Source of the DNA: Sphingobacterium wenxiniae | Lineage (GTDB): Bacteria > Bacteroidota > Bacteroidia > Sphingobacteriales > Sphingobacteriaceae | Length of the DNA: 64,000 bases | Assembly: GCF_900116225.1 (NCBI RefSeq) | Contig: NZ_FOZZ01000011.1 | Span: 1-64,000 of the forward strand | Reading direction: 5' to 3' | Made by a program: the position numbers and the translations under genes | The notes under the pieces: generated by a model | The model's database searches: none | Told to the model about the DNA's origin: nothing | What the model saw: only the letters and a program-made list of their open reading frames with translations | Shown here: piece by piece, positions 1-7,412 of the stretch | Layout: each line of letters opens with the position of its first letter | Numbering within the stretch: position 1 is the first letter of the stretch

Positions 1-59
1 CCCCCCTGCCGGGCCGATGGTACTGTCCGCCGCGGCGGATGGGAGAGTAGGTCGGTGCC
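1..59 (+). rRNA. rrf: 5S ribosomal RNA, 3' end only
   Basis: The first 59 bases match the conserved 3' half of bacterial 5S rRNA: the GCCGATGGTACTG block, a G+C-rich helix around CCGCCGCGGCGG, then GGGAGAGTAGGTCG. The 5' half lies outside the window, so this is the tail of an rRNA operon transcribed rightward into the window. A terminator-like hairpin follows directly. The exact 3' end is estimated from homology, within a few bases. Confidence 0.88.
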
Positions 60-71
60 TAATTTTATACG

Positions 72-106
72 AAAGCCCCTTACAGGAAACTGAAAGGTGC
101 TTTTTT
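72..106 (+). terminator. Terminator of the rRNA operon
   Basis: A 10-bp stem with one mismatch (AAAGCCCCTT paired with AAGGTGCTTT) is followed by a run of T, immediately after the 5S end. This is the expected layout for intrinsic termination of an rRNA operon. Confidence 0.7.
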
Positions 107-198
107 GTTTATAGTCAAACAAATATGGGGTGCTACAATGATGGTAGTCTTACAGGAATAATCTCAATACGCAATACGCTCTACTCAATACTAATTCT

Positions 199-206
199 TA
201 TCTTTG
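199..206 (+). promoter_or_regulatory. Bacteroidota -7 element before the radical SAM gene
   Basis: TATCTTTG fits the TAnnTTTG consensus of the Bacteroidota primary sigma factor. Transcription would start around 211-214, at or next to the ATG, which argues for a leaderless transcript. I see no clear TTTG or TTG about 19 bases further upstream. Confidence 0.5.
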
Positions 207-213
207 TACCACA

Positions 214-1161
214 ATGGCAACAGCATTAGACAGCGGCATAAAACCATATAATCATTATGGTGCTTATTTGAAAGAAAAATATGATGGACAGAAGGTTTTC
301 AAAGTAATTGTTGATGGAAACTTTACCTGTCCTAATAGAGATGGTAGCAAAGGATATGGCGGTTGTACGTACTGCAATGTGGATTCTTTTACACCGGACA
401 CAGCCCGTAAAATCCCGTCTATGCGAGAGCAGGTGGAGAATGGAATAGCCAGAGCTCGTAATTCTTACGGCGCAGAAAAGTTTATTATCTATTTCCAGCC
501 CAATACGAATACGTATGCACCTACACATTTACTAAAAATGATGTATGATGAGGCATTAAGTATAGACCCGGAGAACACTTTGGGTTTATCTGTGGGGACA
601 CGGCCAGATTGTTTGGATTTTGAGAAAATAGCACTATTGGAGTCTTATACAGATCGTTTTGATGTGGATTTAGAAATGGGGATGGAATCGATATATAATG
701 AGACTTTAGATCGAATCAATCGCGGTTGTTCGCATGATGAGTTTTTATCCACCATGAGGATGTTGGAGAGTACCAAATTGGAGCTCTGTGTACATACAAT
801 TTTTGGTTTTCCTTGGGAAACAGAAGAGATGATGTTACGTTATGCTGAGGAAATCAATAAACATCCACATATTAAATTTGTAAAGCTCCATCACTTACAT
901 ATTGTTGAGGGTTCAATTATGGGAGTAAAATATAAGCGTGAACCTTTTAAGCTGTTTAGTATAGAAGAGTATACTGACTTTTTAGCTAAGTTTATCCCTT
1001 TATTACGCCCAGATATTATTATTCAGCGTATTTTTGGGATTGCGGATAAGGAGCTGCTCATTGCGCCAAACTGGGGCTTCCCAAAATCTAAGATTCAAAC
1101 ACAAATTGATAAAGGATTAGAGGAAAGAGGTGTCAAGCAGGGTAGTTTATACGGTATATAA
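214..1161 (+). CDS. Radical SAM protein, YhcC (TIGR01212) family
   Basis: The 315-residue protein carries a radical SAM cluster motif of the YhcC type, C39-x11-C51-x2-C54, embedded in CPNRDGSKGYGGCTYC, which is diagnostic of this family. The three cysteines should hold a [4Fe-4S] cluster that reductively cleaves S-adenosylmethionine. A second conserved block, VGTRPDCLD, follows near residue 130. The length matches the family (about 310). The physiological substrate of this family is not firmly known. A TATCTTTG promoter element at 199-206 ends only seven bases before the ATG, so the mRNA is probably leaderless or nearly so. No gene is co-directional and close enough to suggest an operon. Confidence 0.9.
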   Translation: MATALDSGIKPYNHYGAYLKEKYDGQKVFKVIVDGNFTCPNRDGSKGYGGCTYCNVDSFTPDTARKIPSMREQVENGIARARNSYGAEKFIIYFQPNTNTYAPTHLLKMMYDEALSIDPENTLGLSVGTRPDCLDFEKIALLESYTDRFDVDLEMGMESIYNETLDRINRGCSHDEFLSTMRMLESTKLELCVHTIFGFPWETEEMMLRYAEEINKHPHIKFVKLHHLHIVEGSIMGVKYKREPFKLFSIEEYTDFLAKFIPLLRPDIIIQRIFGIADKELLIAPNWGFPKSKIQTQIDKGLEERGVKQGSLYGI

Positions 1162-1191
1162 AAATGGCAGGTCTTATCCGCCATTTTTATA

Positions 1192-1656
1192 TTATTTAAG
1201 AATCCCTTTTAAGTCAGCAGGAGAATAATTAATGGATTTGAGGGTTTTATCATCTCCTTCTCTATAGACCAAAAATAATCCGTCAATTTCTTTATAGTAA
1301 GACTCTACGCCTTTTGTCCGGTAGTGTTCTTGTGTAGCTTTTGCTTCTTCTTCCGTTTTACAAGCTTTGCTCATGTTGGAGCGTTGTACTTCTTCGAATA
1401 GTTCGTTGAACTTATCCTTTAAACCAAATTCTAGTACGGCACCGGAAAGAACATACTGTATATCACATAATGCATCGGCTATTTCAACAATATCTTTATT
1501 GTCTATGGCTTCTTGTAATTCTTTCAGTTCTTCAGCAATGAGTGATACACGAAGGTTGCAACGTGTTTCTGAAGGGATAGTTGGTTCGTCTAATATAGGG
1601 TGCTGGAATGCTTTGTGGAATTCAGCTACTGAAGTTAAGGTTTTTGGATCTGTCAT
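1192..1656 (-). CDS. MazG-like nucleoside triphosphate pyrophosphohydrolase
   Basis: The 154-residue protein belongs to the all-alpha NTP pyrophosphohydrolase fold. Residues 42-46 (EELKE) and E58/D61/D65 (EIADALCD) form the two acidic helices that bind magnesium and the triphosphate in MazG, HisE and dUTPase-like members. Such enzymes hydrolyse (d)NTPs to the monophosphate and pyrophosphate, often as house cleaning of non-canonical nucleotides; the substrate here cannot be told from sequence. It lies downstream of the pseudouridine synthase on the same strand, separated by 84 bases that hold a hairpin. Confidence 0.82.
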   Translation of the reverse strand: MTDPKTLTSVAEFHKAFQHPILDEPTIPSETRCNLRVSLIAEELKELQEAIDNKDIVEIADALCDIQYVLSGAVLEFGLKDKFNELFEEVQRSNMSKACKTEEEAKATQEHYRTKGVESYYKEIDGLFLVYREGDDKTLKSINYSPADLKGILK

Positions 1657-1665
1657 ATTGATAAT

Positions 1666-1731
1666 AGTTGTCAGTAGTAAGTATTCTGTAATAAGTTGTC
1701 AGGTGTTATTTATCACTGACAACTTACTACT
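1666..1731. repeat. Intergenic inverted repeat with AGTTGTCAG/CTGACAACT arms
   Basis: TAAGTTGTCAG at 1692-1702 is the exact reverse complement of CTGACAACTTA at 1716-1726, with a 13-base loop. A third partial copy, AGTTGTCAGTAGTAAGT, sits at 1666-1682. The word TGACAACTTACT recurs at the edge of the large palindrome near 10031-10043, so this is probably a member of a dispersed repeat family. It could also act as a terminator or mRNA stabiliser between the two minus-strand genes. Confidence 0.5.
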
Positions 1732-1740
1732 TTCCACTTA

Positions 1741-2892
1741 TTACTTAATAAAATGCTTTAGTTGAATTAATTCACGTTCTTCTAAATATCTCCATCTTCC
1801 ACGAGGTAAATCTTTTTTGGTAAGGTTGGCATACACAACACGGTCAAGTTTGATAACCTCATATCCCAAAGATTCAAAAATACGTCTTACAATACGGTTT
1901 TTCCCGGAATGGATCTGAATACCTACTTCGCGTTTGCTGGCTCCTTGTACATAGCTGATATCATCTGGCTTGATGAATCCGTCTTCCAATTCGATACCAA
2001 ATTGTATCTTGTTAAAGTCTCCTTGCGTCAGATTTTTGCTGAGTTCTACGTTATATATTTTGCTAATGTTATTGCGAGGATGCGATAATTTATCGGCTAA
2101 ATTTCCATCGTTGGTTAACAACAAAAGTCCTGTTGTATTTCGATCTAGACGACCTACAGGATAGATACGTTCTTTTGTCGCTTTGGCTACAAGATGCATC
2201 ACCGTACGACGTTCTTGTGGATCGTCTGTTGTTGTGATATAGTCTTTAGGCTTATTTAATAGGACATAGACCATTTTTTCACGTTTCAAACGCTCTCCAT
2301 TGTAACGGATTTCATCTTTTGCAGGGTCCACTTTGGTGCCTAGCTCAGTTACGGCTTCTCCATTTACTGAAACTACTCCAGATTGGATAAGTTCATCCGC
2401 CTTACGACGGGAACAGATACCTGAGTTGGAGATATAACGATTCAAACGGATTAATCCATCATCTTTTGGCTCTGCTTCAGCGATTTTTTTTCTATTGTTA
2501 TCTTTGTTAAATGGGCGACGGTCTGATCTGTCAGTAAAACGGGGTCTTTCTGATGAATCCTTTCTGTCGTAATAGCGTTTTTCATCCCTTTTTCCGAAAG
2601 GTTTTCCTTCAGAGCGATAGTTGTCTTTATACGGTCTGTCAGAACCGGGCTTCTCTGAACGATTGAATTTTTTATCGTTTCTTTTGTCAAATTTTGCAAA
2701 AGCATGATCTGGACGTTTATCAGAGTCCTTGTCAAACTTATTGCTTCCAAATGATTTTCTATCGGATGATTTTCTATCGTTAGCCGACGACGGGCGTTGA
2801 CTATTGCGACCACTCTTAGATGTGAAGTTTTCGGAGTTACTTCTCTTTCTGGAGTTGTCATCGCGACTGTTCCTTTTATTATTGAATGGCAT
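1741..2892 (-). CDS. 23S rRNA pseudouridine synthase, RsuA/RluB family
   Basis: Residues 1-145 are a low-complexity extension rich in Arg, Lys, Asp and Ser, predicted to be disordered and likely to bind RNA. An S4 domain follows (about 148-205, IRLNRYISNSGICSRRKADE), then the RsuA/RluB catalytic domain with the signature GRLDRNTTGLLLLTNDG, in which D250 is the catalytic aspartate. These enzymes isomerise one uridine in rRNA; the S4 domain plus this signature suggests RluB-type 23S rRNA modification, though RluE/RluF-like targets cannot be excluded. At 383 residues it is longer than enterobacterial RluB, and the extension accounts for the excess. Such basic tails are common on Bacteroidota homologues. 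Confidence 0.88.
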   Translation of the reverse strand: MPFNNKRNSRDDNSRKRSNSENFTSKSGRNSQRPSSANDRKSSDRKSFGSNKFDKDSDKRPDHAFAKFDKRNDKKFNRSEKPGSDRPYKDNYRSEGKPFGKRDEKRYYDRKDSSERPRFTDRSDRRPFNKDNNRKKIAEAEPKDDGLIRLNRYISNSGICSRRKADELIQSGVVSVNGEAVTELGTKVDPAKDEIRYNGERLKREKMVYVLLNKPKDYITTTDDPQERRTVMHLVAKATKERIYPVGRLDRNTTGLLLLTNDGNLADKLSHPRNNISKIYNVELSKNLTQGDFNKIQFGIELEDGFIKPDDISYVQGASKREVGIQIHSGKNRIVRRIFESLGYEVIKLDRVVYANLTKKDLPRGRWRYLEERELIQLKHFIK

Positions 2893-3050
2893 ATTTTTCC
2901 AAAATTAAGTTACAAAGATAGGGGTTTTATTTGGTTTTCTAAAATGTTTTTTTGACAGAATGTATTAGTATTAAACCTTTTATAAAGGTGTTGAATCTGG
3001 CAAATCACCATCTCTGAGTTTAAGATCTGAAGTTTGTTTTTAACTAAATG

Positions 3051-3082
3051 TTTGGATGGTAAATAAATACACCTTATATTTG
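3051..3082 (+). promoter_or_regulatory. Bacteroidota-type promoter for the transglycosylase gene
   Basis: TTTG at 3051-3054 and TATATTTG at 3075-3082 are separated by 20 bases, close to the consensus TTTG-N19-TAnnTTTG. The start would fall near 3089, giving a leader of about 85 bases before the gene at 3175. The rest of the gap from 2893 shows no gene. Confidence 0.65.
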
Positions 3083-3174
3083 CAGGCTGAAATTTGAACC
3101 AAGCTATTTTTGATCAGATTTCAATCTTTTTTCAAGGATTGAGATTGTGTGGATAGATAGCAGTAAGGGAGTGA

Positions 3175-3981
3175 ATGATAAAAAAAAGAGTACTATGTTG
3201 TAGTATGCTTTTGTCAGTATTGATTCTGTCAAAGCTTTATTCCAGCACCAAGCCAAAGGCGGAAGAAGATCCGTTGCGTAAGGCACTTTTAGAACAAGTG
3301 GAAAAAAGAAAGGCAACCTTAGCGTTGTCGCCCGAGAAACAAAAGGAAGCTTATTACAGCTCCATTACATTTGCCAACGAAGATGTTCCGCTTCACAGTC
3401 CTGCTGTAGAAGCTAAATTTGAGAAGTATTTGGCAAGATTTTCCTACCGCAATCAGCAATCTTATGATTTGCATAAAAAAGCTGAAAAGCATCTTCCAAA
3501 GATTGCTGCGATTTTGAAATCTCATGGTATTCCTGAAGATTTTAAGTACATCCCGATTATTGAAAGCGATATGAATCCTCAAATCACTTCACATAAGGGG
3601 GCTGGGGGCTATTGGCAGTTTATGCCGGCGACAGCCCGTCTTTATGGGTTGAAGGTTAATGGGGCTGTGGATGAGCGTAAAGATTTGACCAAGTCTACAC
3701 ATGCGGCAGCTCGATATCTGAAAAGCCTTTATCAGGAATTTGGAGATTGGACATTGGTAGCTGCGGCTTACAATGTTGGAGGCGGAAGTTTGAAAGGGAC
3801 AATTCGTCGTCAGGGTGTCAAAGACTATTACAAATTACGCCTTAATCAAGAAACCGGTTCTTATGTATACAAGCTGGTATCGGTAAAGCAAGTGATTGAA
3901 AACCCTTATAAACATGGCTACAAGCGCTATGCGCAACAAGAAGATAGCTATCAGAATATCAGTGAACGCAATCTGCTATAA
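3175..3981 (+). CDS. Lytic murein transglycosylase (SLT domain)
   Basis: The 268-residue protein has an N-terminal hydrophobic segment (residues 5-22) consistent with export to the periplasm. The SLT catalytic domain spans about 105-235: IPIIESDMNP with catalytic E130, then AGGYWQFMPATA, and AAYNVGGG near 200. These enzymes cut peptidoglycan between MurNAc and GlcNAc, releasing 1,6-anhydro-muropeptides. The layout is MltD/Slt-like without visible LysM repeats. The gene is monocistronic, with a good promoter upstream and a strong terminator at 4004-4033. Confidence 0.9.
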   Translation: MIKKRVLCCSMLLSVLILSKLYSSTKPKAEEDPLRKALLEQVEKRKATLALSPEKQKEAYYSSITFANEDVPLHSPAVEAKFEKYLARFSYRNQQSYDLHKKAEKHLPKIAAILKSHGIPEDFKYIPIIESDMNPQITSHKGAGGYWQFMPATARLYGLKVNGAVDERKDLTKSTHAAARYLKSLYQEFGDWTLVAAAYNVGGGSLKGTIRRQGVKDYYKLRLNQETGSYVYKLVSVKQVIENPYKHGYKRYAQQEDSYQNISERNLL

Positions 3982-4003
3982 GGGAAAAGGATTTTTTTAA
4001 GAG

Positions 4004-4033
4004 AAAAAAGGAGCTAATTTTAGCTCCTTTTTT
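4004..4033 (+). terminator. Intrinsic terminator after the transglycosylase gene
   Basis: A perfect stem GGAGCTAA/TTAGCTCC with a two-base loop is flanked by A6 and T6 tracts, so it could work on both strands. Confidence 0.85.
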
Positions 4034-4079
4034 CGTTTTATAATGAGTCAATGCTTCTAAAACACAGGTTTTTCTAAAT

Positions 4080-4095
4080 AGTGACTATTGTCACA
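4080..4095. promoter_or_regulatory. Crp/Fnr-family operator upstream of the cbb3 operon
   Basis: AGTGACTATTGTCACA contains a perfect 14-bp palindrome and fits the Crp/Fnr architecture GTGA-N6-TCAC. It is centred about 82 bases before the ccoNO start. A weak -7 match, TACTTTTA at 4138-4145, would place the site near position -64, a usual location for activator binding. A link to oxygen control of the oxidase is an inference from the neighbouring genes; the regulator itself is not in the window. Confidence 0.5.
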
Positions 4096-4169
4096 GTTTC
4101 TTAAAGTATGTATCATTATAATGTCATAAATTATTCCTACTTTTACTCAAGAAATCAATTAATAAGAGT

Positions 4170-6287
4170 ATGCAATTAGAGCAATTTAATTACGACAACA
4201 AGATTGTGCGCGATTTTGGTATTGCCACAGTTATTTGGGGTTTAGTCGGTATGTCCATCGGTTTGCTGATAGCGACCCAGTTGGTGTGGCCTGAAATGAA
4301 CTTCTTAACCCAATACACTACTTTCGGTAGAGTTCGTCCAGTACACACTAATGCTGTTATTTTCGCTTTTGTGGGGAACGCCATCTTTATGGGGGTGTAT
4401 TACTCGTTACAACGGGTATTGAAAGCCAGAATGTTCAGCGATGTGTTGAGTAAAATACATTTTTGGGGCTGGCAATTGGTTATTGTGGCATCTGCTATCA
4501 CCTTGCCTTTGGGGTTGACTACTTCCCATGAATATGCTGAGATGGAATGGCCAATTGATATCGCTATCGCGGTAATCTGGGTCGTATTCGGTATCAATAT
4601 GTTTGGAACTATTATCAAACGTCGGGAACGCCATATGTATGTAGCGGTATGGTTTTACATTGCCACATTTGTAACAGTTGCTGTCTTGCATATTGTTAAC
4701 TCGATTCAGTTGCCTATTGGCTTCTGGAAAAGCTATTATGTATATGCAGGGGTACAGGATGCCTTAGTACAATGGTGGTACGGGCATAATGCGGTGGCAT
4801 TCTTCCTGACGACACCTTATCTAGGTATGATGTACTATTTCTTGCCTAAAATGGCCAATCGCCCTGTTTATTCTTATAAATTGAGTATCCTGCATTTCTG
4901 GTCCTTGATTTTTATCTATATCTGGGCAGGGCCTCACCACCTTCTTTATACTTCGTTGCCATCGTGGGCACAGTCTTTAGGCGTTGTGTTCTCGGTGATG
5001 TTGATTGCTCCAAGTTGGGGAGGTATGATCAACGGTTTGTTGACATTGCGTGGTGCCTGGGATAAAGTACGTACAGAACCAATGTTGAAATTCATGGTGG
5101 TAGCGCTGACCTGTTACGGTATGGCTACTTTTGAAGGTCCGATGTTGTCTTTGAAACAAGTGAATGCGATTGCCCATTATACGGACTGGATCGTAGCGCA
5201 CGTACACGTGGGTGCATTAGGATGGAACGGTTTTATGACTTTTGCTATCCTATATTATTTGATTCCTAAAATCTATAAAACAAAGCTTTATTCGCAGAAA
5301 TTAGCGAATACACACTTCTGGATCGGTACGTTGGGGATCTTGTTTTATGCTATTCCTATGTATTGGGCAGCTGTAGTTCAAGGTTTGATGTGGAAAGAGT
5401 TTACTCCAGAAGGAATTTTGAAATACCCGAACTTCCTGGCAACTACTTTGGAAATTCTTCCGATGCACATGATGCGTGCTGCTGGTGGTGCTTTGTATTT
5501 GGCAGGGGTTATCATCATGACCTATAACTTAATCAAAACCGTTCGCACGGGTAAATTAGTTGCTAATGAAGCTGCTGAGGCACCTGCTCTGGAACCTGTC
5601 GTGGCACGCGAATCTGCTCCGCACCGTCGTTTAGAGCGTAAACCGGTATTGTTTATGGTCTTGGCGTTGATTGCTATCTTGATCGGTGGTATCGTGGAGA
5701 TGATTCCAACCTTTACTATCAGCAGCAATATCCCTAAGATTGCATCGGTTCAGCCGTATACTGCGCTGGAACTGCAAGGACGTGATTTATATATCCGAGA
5801 AGGGTGTGTGAATTGTCACTCGCAGGCTATCCGTCCTTTCCGTTCAGAAACTGCGCGTTATGGCGAATATAGCAAAGCAGGTGAGTATGTTTATGATATG
5901 CCACATTTGTGGGGCTCGAAGCGTACAGGGCCGGATTTGCACCGTATAGGTGGCAAATATCCCAACAAATGGCATTTTGATCACATGCTCGATCCGACGA
6001 TTACTTCTCCGGGAAGTATCATGCCGGCTTATCCTTGGTTGATTGAACAGACATTGGATAACAGTACTTTGGAAGCTAAGATGAAAGCGATGAAAGTATT
6101 GGGTGTTCCTTATTCTGAAGAGGCTATTGCAAATTCGTTGGCAGACGCAACCAAGCAGGCTGAAGAAATCACAAAAGATTTGCAGGCGAACCAGGTAGAA
6201 GTTGCTTCGGATAGTGAAATCATTGCCATGATTGCTTATTTGCAGCGTTTGGGTAAAGATATCAAAGCAGAAGCTAAGAGTGAATAA
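4170..6287 (+). CDS. ccoN: cbb3-type cytochrome c oxidase, fused subunits I and II (CcoN-CcoO)
   Basis: The 705-residue protein joins CcoN (about 1-465) to CcoO (about 485-705). In the CcoN part, heme and copper ligands are visible: H59 (RPVHTN), H206 (YGHN), H256/H257 (AGPHH), H336 and H344/H346 (IVAHVHVG). The CcoO part begins with a membrane anchor near 490-512 and has one heme c site, C546-V-N-C-H550, with M618 (SIMPAYPW) a likely axial ligand. The enzyme reduces oxygen to water with high affinity and pumps protons across the inner membrane. The N-O fusion is usual for Bacteroidota. It heads the operon NO-Q-P-G-H-safE, with a Crp/Fnr-type site upstream. Confidence 0.96.
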   Translation: MQLEQFNYDNKIVRDFGIATVIWGLVGMSIGLLIATQLVWPEMNFLTQYTTFGRVRPVHTNAVIFAFVGNAIFMGVYYSLQRVLKARMFSDVLSKIHFWGWQLVIVASAITLPLGLTTSHEYAEMEWPIDIAIAVIWVVFGINMFGTIIKRRERHMYVAVWFYIATFVTVAVLHIVNSIQLPIGFWKSYYVYAGVQDALVQWWYGHNAVAFFLTTPYLGMMYYFLPKMANRPVYSYKLSILHFWSLIFIYIWAGPHHLLYTSLPSWAQSLGVVFSVMLIAPSWGGMINGLLTLRGAWDKVRTEPMLKFMVVALTCYGMATFEGPMLSLKQVNAIAHYTDWIVAHVHVGALGWNGFMTFAILYYLIPKIYKTKLYSQKLANTHFWIGTLGILFYAIPMYWAAVVQGLMWKEFTPEGILKYPNFLATTLEILPMHMMRAAGGALYLAGVIIMTYNLIKTVRTGKLVANEAAEAPALEPVVARESAPHRRLERKPVLFMVLALIAILIGGIVEMIPTFTISSNIPKIASVQPYTALELQGRDLYIREGCVNCHSQAIRPFRSETARYGEYSKAGEYVYDMPHLWGSKRTGPDLHRIGGKYPNKWHFDHMLDPTITSPGSIMPAYPWLIEQTLDNSTLEAKMKAMKVLGVPYSEEAIANSLADATKQAEEITKDLQANQVEVASDSEIIAMIAYLQRLGKDIKAEAKSE

Positions 6288-6302
6288 TAAAACGAAGAGA
6301 TT

Positions 6303-6488
6303 ATGTTTAAGCAGATAACTAATTTAAATGGTGATGAGATATATCTCATCACCTCCTTATGGATATTCCTTGTATTCTTTGTCCTAGTAGCTTGTATGCT
6401 TATCTGGATGAAAAAAGACCATATTGACTATATGAAAGATCTTCCATTTGAAGATGCGGAGAAGGAAACTGAGAAACAATCTGAATAG
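6303..6488 (+). CDS. ccoQ: cbb3 oxidase small subunit CcoQ (subunit IV)
   Basis: A 61-residue protein with a single membrane helix (about 16-38) followed by a short charged tail, sitting 15 bases after ccoNO and 11 before ccoP. Size, topology and position match CcoQ/FixQ, which stabilises the oxidase complex. Sequence conservation in this family is low, so the assignment rests mainly on topology and context. Confidence 0.82.
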   Translation: MFKQITNLNGDEIYLITSLWIFLVFFVLVACMLIWMKKDHIDYMKDLPFEDAEKETEKQSE

Positions 6489-6499
6489 AAATTGAGATT

Positions 6500-7399
6500 A
6501 TGAATATACTATTATTAACAGCAGATACAACAGCGCAAGCGACAAATTGGCTGTCCGGTTCAGGAAATTTATATAGCGATTTGCTTATTGTAGCGCTTAT
6601 TGTTGTAATGATTGTTCTTTTGTCTACCGCCTTGGTTGTACAGAAAGCAATTAAATCAATTGTTAAATTGACAATGCCAGAGCTTGCAGCTGAGGAAGCT
6701 GCTAAAAAATCTAAGAAATTCGACTGGAACGCGCTTTGGAGTAAGATTTTGAGCCTTCGCCCTATCGAGGAGGAGAAAAATATTGAAATCGATCATGAGT
6801 ATGATGGTATCAAAGAATTAGATAATCCTGTTCCAGGGTGGTTTAATGCACTTTTCTATGGTACTATCGGCTTTGGTATTATCTACCTTTTTATATATCA
6901 TATTTCGGGTTGGGGATTAAATCAGGATCAGGAATATGTGCGTGAAATGGCACAGGCTGAGAAGGCTAAACAAGAGTATTTGTCACAGGCGGCTAACCTG
7001 ATTGATGAATCGACTATCGAAATTGATGAGACAGGTATTTTAGCAAATTCTGGTAAATCTATTTTTATTGCCAATTGTGCTGCTTGTCATGGAAATTCCG
7101 GTGAAGGTACGATTGGGCCGAACTTGACAGATGACTACTGGTTGCATGGTGGTGATATTAAAGACATCTTTAAAGTCGTAAAATACGGTGTGCCGGATAA
7201 GGGTATGGTACCGTGGGAGCAAACACTCTCACCAGGCCAGATTGCTGAGGTAAGTAACTACATCATTACTTTGCGCGGTACAAATCCGGCAAACCCGAAA
7301 GCTCCTGAAGGAGAGAAAGTAGTGTATGGCGGAGGAGAGGCAGCAGCGGATGAAACGGACTCCGAAGCAGTGGCAGAAGAGAGCGAAGCAGCGATTTAA
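6500..7399 (+). CDS. ccoP: cbb3 oxidase cytochrome c subunit CcoP, single-heme form
   Basis: The 299-residue protein has two membrane helices (about 25-48 and 114-134), a periplasmic cytochrome c domain with one heme site C193-A-A-C-H197, and M236 (KGMVPWE) as the probable sixth ligand. Proteobacterial CcoP normally carries two CxxCH motifs; only one is present here, which I believe is common in Bacteroidota. The N-terminal CcoP fold (DNPVPGWF) is conserved. It passes electrons from soluble cytochromes to CcoO. The C-terminal 35 residues are an acidic, Ala/Glu-rich tail. Confidence 0.93.
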   Translation: MNILLLTADTTAQATNWLSGSGNLYSDLLIVALIVVMIVLLSTALVVQKAIKSIVKLTMPELAAEEAAKKSKKFDWNALWSKILSLRPIEEEKNIEIDHEYDGIKELDNPVPGWFNALFYGTIGFGIIYLFIYHISGWGLNQDQEYVREMAQAEKAKQEYLSQAANLIDESTIEIDETGILANSGKSIFIANCAACHGNSGEGTIGPNLTDDYWLHGGDIKDIFKVVKYGVPDKGMVPWEQTLSPGQIAEVSNYIITLRGTNPANPKAPEGEKVVYGGGEAAADETDSEAVAEESEAAI

Positions 7400-7412
7400 T
7401 TCATAAATTATC

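Noticed and set aside
17-229. Short plus-strand frame at the window start
   Set aside because: Its first part lies inside the 5S rRNA 3' end and its terminator.
2451-2861. 136-codon frame within the charged extension of the pseudouridine synthase
   Set aside because: Same-strand shadow of the low-complexity region.
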